From Plantibacter sp. PA-3-X8 (GTDB lineage Bacteria; Actinomycetota; Actinomycetes; Actinomycetales; Microbacteriaceae), in the NCBI RefSeq assembly GCF_003856975.1, contig NZ_CP033107.1, positions 1-64,000 on the forward strand: a DNA stretch of 64,000 nucleotides, written 5' to 3'. Position 1 is the first letter of the stretch, and each line of letters opens with the position of its first letter. The notes beneath the pieces were generated by a model. The model searched no databases. It was not told where the DNA came from and was given only the letters and a program-made list of their open reading frames with translations. The translations under genes and the position numbers were made by a program. Below are positions 10,176 through 18,347 of the stretch, one piece after another.

Positions 10176-11393
10176 GTGTCAGAGCAGACCATCGGGATCA
10201 TCGTCAACGGCGCCACCGGGCGCATGGGCTACCGGCAGCACCTCGTGCGCTCGCTGCTGGCCATCCAGGAGCAGGGCGGTGTGCAGCTGTCCGACGGCAC
10301 CCGACGCCAGATCGAGTTGATCCTCGTCGGCCGCAACCAGGCGACCCTCGACGAGCTCGCCACGCGTCATGGCATCGAGCACACCTCGACCGACCTCGAC
10401 GCGGTCCTCGCCGATCCCCGCTGGGACATCTACGCCGACTTCCTCGTCACGAAGGCCCGCGCGACCGCGCTGCGCAAGGCGATCGCGGCCGGCAAGACCA
10501 TCTACACCGAGAAGCCGACGGCGGAGACCTTCGAGGAGGCGCTGGAACTCGCACGCCTCGCCGCCGAGGCGGGCGTGAAGAACGGCGTCGTGCACGACAA
10601 GCTCTACCTGCCGGGGCTGCGCAAGCTCAAGCGCCTCATCGACTCGGGCTTCTTCGGTCGGATCCTCTCCGTCCGTGGCGAGTTCGGCTACTGGGTGTTC
10701 GAGGGCGACTGGCAGCCGGCGCAGCGCCCGAGCTGGAACTACCGGGCCGAGGACGGCGGCGGCATCGTCGTCGACATGTTCCCGCACTGGAGCTACGTGC
10801 TCGAGAACCTCTTCGGTCGGGTCGAGTCGGTGTATGCGAAGGCGACGACGCACATCCCCGAGCGCTTCGACGAGCGGGGCGAGGCCTATGCGGCCACCGC
10901 CGACGACGCCGCCTACGGGGTCTTCGAGCTCGAGGGCGGCGTGATCGCCCAGCTCAACTCCAGCTGGACGGTGCGCGTCGACCGCGACGAGCTCGTGCAG
11001 TTCCAGGTCGACGGCACGCATGGCTCCGCCGTCGCCGGCCTCTTCGGCTGCAAGGTGCAGCCGCGGAACGTCACCCCGAAGCCGGTGTGGAACCCCGACC
11101 TCGCCGACGACCACGACTACGCGGGCGACTGGCAGGACGTGCCGACGAACGACGTGTTCGAGAACGGGTTCAAGACGCAGTGGGAGGAGTTCCTCCTCCA
11201 CGTCGTCGAGGACGGCCCCTACGAGTACGACCTGCTCGCCGGCGCGCGCGGCGTCCTGCTCGCGGAGCTCGGCCTCGAGAGCTCGCGCACCGGTCGCCGC
11301 CTCGACCTGCCCGAGGTGACGCTCGGAAGCGCGGGCGACGTCGCCGGCGCGGACGAGGAGCTGGCGTCGCTCGAGGCCTCGGTCGCACGATGA
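10176..11393 (+). CDS. Gfo/Idh/MocA family sugar dehydrogenase
   Basis: A 405-residue NAD(P)-dependent dehydrogenase and first gene of the rightward operon. The Rossmann segment IIVNGATGRMGYRQH is followed by the family motif YTEKPTAE (Lys-Pro near residue 113) and a C-terminal domain with DMFPHWSYVLENLFG. The GTG start has AGAGGAAGAG upstream. It ends in an ATGA overlap with the DUF993 gene. With the isomerase two genes on, it probably performs a reversible oxidation that allows epimerisation, dehydration or cleavage of the imported sugar. The C-terminal 40 residues or so are acidic and low in complexity. Confidence 0.88.
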   Translation: MSEQTIGIIVNGATGRMGYRQHLVRSLLAIQEQGGVQLSDGTRRQIELILVGRNQATLDELATRHGIEHTSTDLDAVLADPRWDIYADFLVTKARATALRKAIAAGKTIYTEKPTAETFEEALELARLAAEAGVKNGVVHDKLYLPGLRKLKRLIDSGFFGRILSVRGEFGYWVFEGDWQPAQRPSWNYRAEDGGGIVVDMFPHWSYVLENLFGRVESVYAKATTHIPERFDERGEAYAATADDAAYGVFELEGGVIAQLNSSWTVRVDRDELVQFQVDGTHGSAVAGLFGCKVQPRNVTPKPVWNPDLADDHDYAGDWQDVPTNDVFENGFKTQWEEFLLHVVEDGPYEYDLLAGARGVLLAELGLESSRTGRRLDLPEVTLGSAGDVAGADEELASLEASVAR

Positions 11394-12577
11394 CGTCCGT
11401 CCCGCTGCTCTCGACCGACGGCACGGTCACCGCGCAGGAGCTCCGCGAGCCCGTCGTGGCCGAGCGCCCGACCACGCCCCTGGCGAGCCGCACCGCCTAC
11501 GCCGCGGCACACGTCGTCCCGACGGCCTGGGGCGACAACGTGCCGGGCGCGCCCGCCGAGCTCGACTGGGACGCGACGCTCGCCTACCGCCACCACGTGT
11601 GGTCGTACGGCCTCGGCGTCGCGGACGCGATGGACACCGCCCAGCGGAACATGGGGCTCGACACCGCCGCCACGCGCGAGCTGATCACCCGGAGCGCCGC
11701 CGAGGCCGCCTCCGTCGGCGGCGCGCTCGTCGTCGGCGTCAACACCGACCACCTCGCCGACGAGACCGTCTCGCTCGACGCGGTCGCCGACGCCTACCTC
11801 GAACAACTCGCGTTCGCCGAGGACGCGGGCGCCGGGACCGTGCTCATGGCCAGCCGACACCTGGCGAGGGCCGCGCAGTCCGCCGACGACTACCGTCGCG
11901 TCTACGACCGGGTCCTGTCGGCCGCGCAGTCGCCCGTGGTCCTGCACTGGCTCGGCACGGCGTTCGACCCGAGCCTGGAGGGCTACTTCGGCTCCAGCGA
12001 CGTCGCCGAGGCCTCGGATACCCTGCTGCGCATCATGACCGACCACGTCGACCACGTCGCCGGGGTCAAGATGAGCCTCCTCGACGCCGACGCGGAGATC
12101 GCCGTCCGACGTCGCCTCCCGGCCGGCACGACGATGTTCACCGGGGACGACTTCAACTACGTCGACCTCATCGCCGGAGACACGGTCGGACACTCCGACG
12201 CCCTGCTCGGTGCGTTCACCGCGATCGCTCCGGCCGCGTCCGCCGCGATCCAGGCGCTCGACGCCGGCGACCCGGCCGCCTACGAGCGGATCCTCCGACC
12301 GACCGAGGCCCTGTCGCGGCAGATCTTCGCCGCGCCGACCTACTACTACAAGACGGGCATCGCCTTCCTCAGCTGGTTGAACGACCACCAGCCGGCGTTC
12401 TCGATGGTCGGCGGCTTGCACGCTGCCCGGAGCCTGCCGCACCTGTCGGAGATCGTGCGCCTCGCCGACGCGGCCGGCGCACTCGAGCACCCGGAGCTCG
12501 CCGCCGAACGCTGGACGGGCCTGCTGCGCACGGCCGGTGTCGTCGGCACGCTGACCACTGCGGGAGGAACCCGATGA
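11390..12577 (+). CDS. DUF993 protein, dihydrodipicolinate synthase/aldolase-like
   Basis: This 395-residue protein belongs to DUF993, which is annotated as related to the DHDPS/NAL TIM-barrel aldolases. Visible segments include PVVLHWLGTAFDP, GVKMSLLD (the lysine is a candidate Schiff-base residue, unproven), and PTYYYKTGIAFLSWLNDHQPAF. It starts on ATG inside the stop of the dehydrogenase gene and ends on an ATGA overlap with the isomerase gene, so the three enzymes are tightly coupled. In this setting it may cleave a keto-sugar or keto-acid intermediate. The longer open frame upstream of 11390 lies within the previous gene and is not used. Confidence 0.82.
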   Translation: MTSVPLLSTDGTVTAQELREPVVAERPTTPLASRTAYAAAHVVPTAWGDNVPGAPAELDWDATLAYRHHVWSYGLGVADAMDTAQRNMGLDTAATRELITRSAAEAASVGGALVVGVNTDHLADETVSLDAVADAYLEQLAFAEDAGAGTVLMASRHLARAAQSADDYRRVYDRVLSAAQSPVVLHWLGTAFDPSLEGYFGSSDVAEASDTLLRIMTDHVDHVAGVKMSLLDADAEIAVRRRLPAGTTMFTGDDFNYVDLIAGDTVGHSDALLGAFTAIAPAASAAIQALDAGDPAAYERILRPTEALSRQIFAAPTYYYKTGIAFLSWLNDHQPAFSMVGGLHAARSLPHLSEIVRLADAAGALEHPELAAERWTGLLRTAGVVGTLTTAGGTR

Positions 12578-13533
12578 GCACCACCGCCCTTCGACAAGCT
12601 CAAAAAGCGGCGGGACAAGCCGAGAGACCGGCGGGGCAAGCCCAGGGACCGGTGAGCGGCCACCTCACCCCGCACCCGCGACTCTCGGTCAACCAGGCCA
12701 CGATCAAGTACGCCACCCTCCCGGAGGCGGTCACAGCCGTCACCGCGGCCGGTGTCACGAGCTTCGGCGCCTGGCGCGAGCCGGTTCAGGAGTACGGCGT
12801 CGCAGCCTCGGCGAGCCTCCTCACGGACAGCGGCCTGCGTGTCTCGAGCCTCTGCCGTGGTGGTTTCTTCACCATGCCCGAGGGGCCGACTCGCCGGACG
12901 TCGATCGACGACAACCGGACCGCGATAGACGAAGCCGCCGCCCTCGGCGCCCCGGCCCTCGTCCTCGTGGTCGGCGGCCTCCCGGCCGGATCCCGTGACC
13001 TCATCGGCGCCCGCGAACTCGTCCGAGACGCGATCGGTGAACTCACCGACCACGCGCTCGAGTCCGGCGTGCAGCTCGCCATCGAGCCGTTGCATCCGAT
13101 GTACGCCTCGGACCGCGCGGTCGTCTCGACGCTCGGTCAGGCCCTCGACATCGCCGAGCAGTTCGCTCCGGAGGCCGTCGGAGTGGTCGTCGACACCTTC
13201 CACATCTGGTGGGACCCGCAGGTGCTCGAGCAGATCGCCCGCGCGGGCGCGACCGGTCGGATCTCCAGCTACCAGGCGTGCGACTGGGCGACGCCGCTCG
13301 CCGCGGACGTCCTCCTCTCCCGGCACTATCCGGGCGACGGCGTCGTCGACTTCGGCTTGCTCACCCGTGCCGTCGAGGCGGCGGGGTACACCGGCGACAT
13401 CGAGGTCGAGCTCTTCAACCAGGACATCTGGGACAGCCCGTTCCAGCAGGTGGTGGATCGCACCGTCGACGCGTTCCAGGCGACGGTCGTCCCGCACCTC
13501 GACCACGACGACGACGCGATCCACCACCCCTGA
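12574..13533 (+). CDS. Sugar phosphate isomerase/epimerase (AP endonuclease 2 fold)
   Basis: This 319-residue protein is a TIM barrel of the xylose-isomerase-like family. It contains LAIEPLHPMYA (metal-binding Glu), VGVVVDTFHIWWDP (Asp-x-Phe-His) and GDIEVELFN (Glu), the usual divalent-metal ligands. The barrel begins near residue 30 with RLSVNQATIKYATLP. The first 29 residues, including LRQAQKAAGQAERPAGQAQGP, are encoded by a dispersed DNA repeat fused in frame. The ATG lies in an ATGA overlap and is preceded by GGGAGGAAC, so this start is well supported. It is last of the three coupled enzyme genes. Confidence 0.88.
   Translation: MSTTALRQAQKAAGQAERPAGQAQGPVSGHLTPHPRLSVNQATIKYATLPEAVTAVTAAGVTSFGAWREPVQEYGVAASASLLTDSGLRVSSLCRGGFFTMPEGPTRRTSIDDNRTAIDEAAALGAPALVLVVGGLPAGSRDLIGARELVRDAIGELTDHALESGVQLAIEPLHPMYASDRAVVSTLGQALDIAEQFAPEAVGVVVDTFHIWWDPQVLEQIARAGATGRISSYQACDWATPLAADVLLSRHYPGDGVVDFGLLTRAVEAAGYTGDIEVELFNQDIWDSPFQQVVDRTVDAFQATVVPHLDHDDDAIHHP
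12588..12654 (+). repeat. Dispersed repeat inside the isomerase coding sequence
   Basis: GCCCTTCGACAAGCTCA at 12588 is the start of the repeat family also seen at 54800 and 6508. It is followed by three degenerate units ending in GACCGG. It is translated as the Gln-Ala-Gly-rich N-terminal tail, ahead of the first barrel strand. Confidence 0.8.
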
Positions 13534-13592
13534 TCGCCGCGGCCGCCCTGTGGCAGAGTGTGTCTCAGCAGCCGCCAGTACGAAGGAGCGCC

Positions 13593-14642
13593 ATGTCGGT
13601 CGACGAGCACCGGGCGACGCCGGTCCCCCCGACGCTGCACGACGTCGCCCGCGAGGCGGGGGTCTCCCTCGCCACCGCGTCGCGCGCGCTCAACGGGAGC
13701 ACCCGGACGGTCAACGAGACGTTCCGTCGGCGGGTCCTCGACGCCGCGCTCCGGCTGAACTACACGCCGAACCTGTCGGCCCAGGCGGTCGCGAAAGGGC
13801 TGTCGTCGACGATCTCGTTGCTCGTCAGCGACATCGCCGACCCGTACTTCTCGTCCATCGCGGCCGGGGCCATCCGCGCGGCCGACGAGCAGCGCATCGC
13901 CACGACCATGGCCGTCACGCACCGCGACCACGAGCGCGAACTCGAACTCGTGCGGGTGCTCCGCGGGCAGCGGCCACGCGCCATCATCCTGACGGGCAGT
14001 CGCTGGGACGGGGTGGCATCGGAGCACCGGCTGTCGGATGAGCTCGCGGCCTACGAGTCGACGGGCGGACGCGTCGTCCTCGTCTCGCAGCGGACGCTCC
14101 CGTTCGCCACGGTGCAGCTCGGCAACGCGACCGGTGCCCGCGAGCTGGCCCGGGAACTCGTCGGTGCCGGGTACCGACGGTTCGCCGTCATCGCCGGCGA
14201 CGACCGCCTGCTCACCTCCCGCGAGCGCGTGAGCGGGTTCGCGGAGGGTTTGGCCGAGCACGGCATCGCGATCCATCCATCGCGGATCGTCCGGGCCGAG
14301 TTCACCCGCGACGGCGGGCGCCAGGGCGCCGCCGAGCTCCTGCAGCTGGGACTCGACGACGTCGACCTGGTCTTCGCCGTCAACGACGTGATGGCGATCG
14401 GGGCGATGTCGGCGTTCCGCGCGGCCGGACTCCGCCTTCCCGAGGACCTCGCGGTCGCCGGCTACGACGACATCGCGACCTCCCGCGACGTCACCCCGGC
14501 GCTCACCACGGTCGCCGTGCCGCTCGAGGCGGTCGGTGAGCACGCCGTGCGGCTGGCGCTCGACCCGGCGACGGACAGCACGACGACGGAGCCCGTCGGC
14601 GCGACGGTCCTCCTCCGCGAGAGCACGCCGCCGCGCGCCTGA
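13593..14642 (+). CDS. LacI-family transcriptional regulator
   Basis: A 349-residue repressor with an N-terminal helix-turn-helix (LHDVAREAGVSLATASRALNG, residues 15-35) and hinge YTPNLSAQAVAKGL, followed by a periplasmic-binding-protein-like sensor domain. The ATG has AAGGAG 5 bases upstream. It sits 59 bases after the isomerase gene in the same direction and is the natural regulator of the divergent operons, whose promoters carry matching AAACGCTTT operators. The effector is probably the imported sugar or an early intermediate. Confidence 0.92.
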   Translation: MSVDEHRATPVPPTLHDVAREAGVSLATASRALNGSTRTVNETFRRRVLDAALRLNYTPNLSAQAVAKGLSSTISLLVSDIADPYFSSIAAGAIRAADEQRIATTMAVTHRDHERELELVRVLRGQRPRAIILTGSRWDGVASEHRLSDELAAYESTGGRVVLVSQRTLPFATVQLGNATGARELARELVGAGYRRFAVIAGDDRLLTSRERVSGFAEGLAEHGIAIHPSRIVRAEFTRDGGRQGAAELLQLGLDDVDLVFAVNDVMAIGAMSAFRAAGLRLPEDLAVAGYDDIATSRDVTPALTTVAVPLEAVGEHAVRLALDPATDSTTTEPVGATVLLRESTPPRA

Positions 14643-14680
14643 CTCGCCAGTCCGTCTCCTCCCCCGGGGCGTTCACCGGG

Positions 14681-14761
14681 GCACAACTCCTGCAGCTCGC
14701 CCCGATCGGGGTGTGTAGCGTCCGACTCAGTGGCCCTGGGGCCATGCAGCAGGAGTTGCGG
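14681..14761. repeat. Palindromic element, CAACTCCTGC variant
   Basis: GCACAACTCCTGC (14681-14693) is inverted as GCAGGAGTTGCGG (14749-14761). Shared CACAACTC and similar length relate it to the CAACTCAGGA family, but the inner part of the arm differs. It lies between the convergent LacI and DarT-like genes. Confidence 0.7.
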
Positions 14762-14840
14762 ACAGCAGCACGCCCTGAGCCTGGTGTCCTCGGAAGGGGA
14801 CGCGTTCGCCTCCGCACAGCCGAGGTGCGCACTCGTTCCC

Positions 14841-14928
14841 GCGCACAACTCCTGCTGAGGGTGGCAAGGCGGCCTGACACGGTGCCGGCAGCCGGGTTCC
14901 GGTGCCGTCCAGCAGGAGTTGTGAACGC
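14841..14928. repeat. Palindromic element, CAACTCCTGCTG variant
   Basis: GCGCACAACTCCTGCTG (14841-14857) is inverted as CAGCAGGAGTTGTGAAC (14910-14926). The outer TTGTGAAC matches the main family exactly. With the copy at 14681 it fills the 296-base gap between convergent genes. Confidence 0.75.
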
Positions 14929-14938
14929 GAGACAGCTG

Positions 14939-15826
14939 CTAGTCGGCGACGTGCTCCTGGAACCACGGCGTGTAGGCGGCGACCTTGGTGCGGTGGCCGG
15001 CGCCGGCGACGAGTCGCTTGACGTGCTCGCGGACATTGACCGTCGCGACACCGATCACGGTGACGCGGTCGAACGGCACGGCGTCGGCGACGAGCACCTC
15101 CGCGCGTCGGAGGGCCGCGGGGTCCTCATCGGTCGCGAAGCGCTGCACCATGCGGTCGGCGGTCATCGCGTTCGCGCCGATGCTCGTGAGCACGTGGGAG
15201 GCGTCACCGTCGGCGACCACGACCCGCGCGCGGGAGGGCCGGCCGGTGTCGGCGTCGAACTCGCCCGGGTGCACGGCTGCGCCGTCGATCGTGGTGACGA
15301 GCACGACGTAGTCGTTGACCGATGACGCGAACGCCTCGGCGGACAGACGGACGTCGTGCTCGCCCGCGCGGATGCCCGCCCAGAGGTCGGCGTCCGGGGT
15401 CAGGAAGAACGGGACGAAGTCGGCGGGCGTCAGGTCGTCGGTGCCGGCGAGCACCATCGTGCGTCGCGCTTCGCGGTGGCTCGCGGCGGCGATGTCGACG
15501 ACCGGCCCGTCGGGGAGCGCCGGGGAGGCCACCGGCAGGATGCTACCGGTCTCGAGGATGCGCTCGAGATTGCGGATGTGGGTGACGTGGTACAGCCGCT
15601 GCTCGCCGACGCGCACCACGGGCAGCGCTGCCGCCGCCTTCGTCACCGTCTTCGTGGTGGCCGCGGTCCGCACGCGGGTCGGGGCCGGCTCGCGGAGCGA
15701 GGGAGCGACCGTCGACCGACGGACCTTGGGAGCGGGTGGTTCAGCGACCGGCACCTCGCGGGGCGGCGGCGGGAAGCAGGTCGCGCAGAGTCCGTTGTCG
15801 AAACCGTGTTTGCATTCGTCGCTCAA
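14939..15826 (-). CDS. DarT-like (DUF4433) ADP-ribosyltransferase with N-terminal Cys/His motif
   Basis: This 295-residue protein resembles DarT, the toxin that ADP-ribosylates thymidine in single-stranded DNA. LYHVTHIRNLERILETG (residues 78-94) matches the NAD-binding start of the domain, DFVPFFLTP (136-144) the central strand, and RRAEVLV places the candidate catalytic glutamate at Glu243. The first 17 residues hold Cys5, His7, Cys14 and Cys17, a possible zinc site, joined to the domain by a Pro/Thr/Arg-rich linker. It uses a TTG start with AAGGAC upstream. No macro-domain DarG antitoxin gene is adjacent on either side. Family call is good; whether it is a toxin or a housekeeping enzyme is open. 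Confidence 0.72.
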   Translation of the reverse strand: MSDECKHGFDNGLCATCFPPPPREVPVAEPPAPKVRRSTVAPSLREPAPTRVRTAATTKTVTKAAAALPVVRVGEQRLYHVTHIRNLERILETGSILPVASPALPDGPVVDIAAASHREARRTMVLAGTDDLTPADFVPFFLTPDADLWAGIRAGEHDVRLSAEAFASSVNDYVVLVTTIDGAAVHPGEFDADTGRPSRARVVVADGDASHVLTSIGANAMTADRMVQRFATDEDPAALRRAEVLVADAVPFDRVTVIGVATVNVREHVKRLVAGAGHRTKVAAYTPWFQEHVAD

Positions 15827-15942
15827 GAGAGTCCTTCTGCAGTCCGGCTCCGAGACACGAGGAGCGGGTCACTGGGGGGACGAGCCGAGACGTACGCATC
15901 AAGGGTACGCGGCTTCGGCACCCCTCGTGGACGCGGGCGCCG

Positions 15943-16509
15943 TCAGACGAGCCCGCGCTGCGCCCGGAACACCCGGACACAAGACACGGCGAGTGATCCG
16001 AAGAACGCCGCCATCAGCACCGGGAGCAGCCAGGGCGCCATCCACGCGGGCACGCCGAGCCAGGTGGTGAGTGCGACGACGGCGATGAGCGCGGCGGTCG
16101 CGATCGTCAGATCCCCCAGCAGTCGCCCGGTGGCGTCCAGCGTGGCAGCCGTCACCTCCGGACGAGGCGACAGTTGCGTGGACCACGTCGATGCAGTGGT
16201 CGGTGGGTGGGGGTCGACATCCGATCGGGTCGTGCCGGCGAGCGGCAGGCAGGCGGCGACGATCCAGAAGATCGCCACGACCGCGGCCCCGATGATGACC
16301 GGGAGCAGGAACCCGCCGAGACGCTTGTCCGACCAGGCGTCCGGCTGGAGTGCGGCGTCGAAGTGCACCGGCATCGGATCAGGAGCAGACGGATACACCA
16401 CCAGGCCGACGACCAGCGTCGCAGCGACGATGACGAGTGCGACGAGATGCGGCCAGACCGGCGGTCGGCGAGGGGGCCACTCCGGGCGAGTGGTCGTCGG
16501 GTCCTGCAT
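15943..16509 (-). CDS. DUF1648-domain membrane protein
   Basis: A 188-residue protein with four predicted helices. The loop YPSAPDPMPVHFDAALQPDAW after the first helix is the signature of DUF1648, found in SdpI-like and related membrane proteins. I chose the ATG at 16509 because GAGGAG (16514-16519) lies 4 bases upstream; the open frame goes on to 16569 without a comparable site. No immunity or toxin partner is visible, and the DarT-like gene lies 116 bases downstream in the same direction. Function unknown. Confidence 0.7.
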   Translation of the reverse strand: MQDPTTTRPEWPPRRPPVWPHLVALVIVAATLVVGLVVYPSAPDPMPVHFDAALQPDAWSDKRLGGFLLPVIIGAAVVAIFWIVAACLPLAGTTRSDVDPHPPTTASTWSTQLSPRPEVTAATLDATGRLLGDLTIATAALIAVVALTTWLGVPAWMAPWLLPVLMAAFFGSLAVSCVRVFRAQRGLV

Positions 16510-16680
16510 CCCACTCCTCATCTGCGCGAGCACCCTGGCGCGCACCCCAGGAATATCTGCATCAATCATACCCGATGCCCTGGTTCTCCACCTCGGGCCC
16601 GCCGCCTGGACACTGCAGCGATGCGTGGGCGACGCTACCCCCCACGCACCGCAGCACTATCCAGGCGACGGCGTCTCGGC

Positions 16681-18186
16681 TCACCCGGTCGCGCCTGGCT
16701 CCGCTGGTCGGCTCACCCGACGCGCGACGACGACCGCCACGACACCGGCGACCAGGGCGATAGCGAAGCATCCGGCGAACGCGACCCCGCCGGGAGCGAT
16801 CCAGCCCAGCCCGGCGAACATACGGGAGCCGTCGAGTGCCGTGAACGCCAGCCCGGTCGCCGCGAGGGCGAGAGCACCGCCGATCGCGTCGCCGATCGAC
16901 ATCGCCGCGCTGTTGAACCCCTGCGAGCGCTCGTCGGAGTAGGCGAGCGTCATGACGCTGAGGCGCGGGAACATGAGGCCCATGCCGCCGCCGCTCACCA
17001 CCCAGGCGACGATCGGCACCACCGGCGGCAGGCCGACGAGGGCGGCGGACAGGGCGATCGCGACGGCGACCGTGACGAGTGACGACCCGATCTGCACGGC
17101 GTTCGCATTCGACAGCCGGTCCCCGAGGCGCCCCTGCAACCAGGACGACAGCGACCACGCGATCGCCCCACCGGTGAGCGCGAGTCCGGCGAGCGCCGGC
17201 GTGAGCCCGTGCTCGCGGGTCAGCAGGTACGGCACGTACACCTCGGCGCCGAAGAACGCGGCGGAGGTCAGTCCGCGCACCAGGATGACCGTCGGGAGCC
17301 CGCGGCGTGCGGTGAGCGTGCCGAGCGGAATCAGGGGGCGGAGGGCGAGGATCGCGACCACGGCACCGACGACCGGGAGCGCCCAGGCGGTCCATCCCGA
17401 GAACTCCGTCGAGAGGTTGACCGCGAGGACCGCCGCCGCGACGAGCACCGCCCACCCGAGTCGACGCAGCTCCGCGCCCGTGCGCGCGACGGCGGCCACC
17501 TCGCCGCTCTCCTTCGCTGACTCCTCCTCGGCGGCCTGCCGCTCCGCGCGTTCGGTTGCGGAGGCGCGCAGCATCCGGAGGGCCGGCAGGAGGAGGAGCG
17601 TCGCGACGACCACGAGGCCGACGACCCCGAGGAAGACCCAGTGCCAGCTGAACCGCTCGGCGACCACCCCGGCGAGGAACGGCCCGATCAGGGAGGGGAC
17701 CACCCAGGCGGCCGCGAACCCGGCGAAGATCCGCGGGTGCAGGGCCGGTGGGTAGATGCGGGCGACGAGGACGTACAGGGCGACGGTCATCGCTCCCGAA
17801 CCGAGGCTCTGGACGAGGCGCCCGGCGACGACGGCCCACATGGTGGTCGCGGTTCCGGCCAGGAGGAGACCGACGAGGAACAGGACGACGGACGCGAGCA
17901 GCGGCTGGACCGGACCGATGCGGTCGGCGACCGAGCCCGCGGCGACCATGCCGATGACACTGACCGCGAGCGGGCCGGCGAAGGCGAGCGCGTAGAGCTG
18001 CTCGCCGTCGAGTTCCCCGCTCACGAGCGGCATGATCGTCGTGACGGCGAGGGACTCGAAGGCGCCGAGGAACACGAGCGCGCACGCACCGATGGTGACG
18101 AGGACGAACCGGCGGCTGAAGATCCCGCGGTCGCGGGGCGTCGGGTCGGCTCCGGTCGTGGGCTCGGGGGTCGTCGCTGTGGTCAC
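16681..18186 (-). CDS. MFS transporter, probable redox-responsive drug exporter
   Basis: A 501-residue major facilitator with about 14 hydrophobic segments and a charged central loop (residues 190-225, rich in Glu, Arg and Ala). AGSVADRIGPVQP carries the family loop 2-3 motif. The GTG at 18186 falls about where transcription should start from a promoter with a 19-bp spacer over a SoxR-type operator, so the message is probably leaderless. Regulation by SoxR suggests export of a redox-cycling compound such as a phenazine or quinone antibiotic. The soxR gene is not in this window. Substrate is inferred from regulation only. Confidence 0.85.
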   Translation of the reverse strand: MTTATTPEPTTGADPTPRDRGIFSRRFVLVTIGACALVFLGAFESLAVTTIMPLVSGELDGEQLYALAFAGPLAVSVIGMVAAGSVADRIGPVQPLLASVVLFLVGLLLAGTATTMWAVVAGRLVQSLGSGAMTVALYVLVARIYPPALHPRIFAGFAAAWVVPSLIGPFLAGVVAERFSWHWVFLGVVGLVVVATLLLLPALRMLRASATERAERQAAEEESAKESGEVAAVARTGAELRRLGWAVLVAAAVLAVNLSTEFSGWTAWALPVVGAVVAILALRPLIPLGTLTARRGLPTVILVRGLTSAAFFGAEVYVPYLLTREHGLTPALAGLALTGGAIAWSLSSWLQGRLGDRLSNANAVQIGSSLVTVAVAIALSAALVGLPPVVPIVAWVVSGGGMGLMFPRLSVMTLAYSDERSQGFNSAAMSIGDAIGGALALAATGLAFTALDGSRMFAGLGWIAPGGVAFAGCFAIALVAGVVAVVVARRVSRPAEPGATG

Positions 18187-18193
18187 GATTCCG

Positions 18194-18224
18194 AGCCTAG
18201 AACCTCAACGTGACTTGAGGTCAA
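18194..18224 (-). promoter_or_regulatory. SoxR-type promoter and operator
   Basis: On the minus strand TTGACC (18219-18224), a 19-bp spacer, and TAGGCT (18194-18199) form the over-long promoter typical of MerR/SoxR activation. The spacer holds CCTCAA-N6-TTGAGG (18203-18220), an exact 18-bp SoxR-box layout, extended to a perfect 7-6-7 inverted repeat. Confidence 0.85.
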
Positions 18225-18244
18225 GCGCTGACGAACCCCTGCCC

Positions 18245-18331
18245 GTTCACCATTCAGGACGTGCCCGGCGCGCCGTCGCCGATCGACGGGTTCGGGCGCA
18301 GGGCGCGCCGCAGCCTTCCTGAATTGCGAAC
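18245..18331. repeat. Single palindromic element, type B (87 bp)
   Basis: GTTCACCATTCAGGA ... TCCTGAATTGCGAAC with CCCGGCGCGCC just inside the left arm. It lies between the transsulfuration gene end and the SoxR promoter. Confidence 0.88.
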
Positions 18332-18347
18332 GAGCCGGGACCGCCCG

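Noticed and set aside
10127..11389. N-terminal extension of the DUF993 gene
   Set aside because: Arg-rich shadow of the upstream dehydrogenase; the ATGA overlap at 11390 is the natural start.
15943..16509. DarG-type antitoxin for the DarT-like protein
   Set aside because: The product is a four-helix DUF1648 membrane protein with no macro domain.
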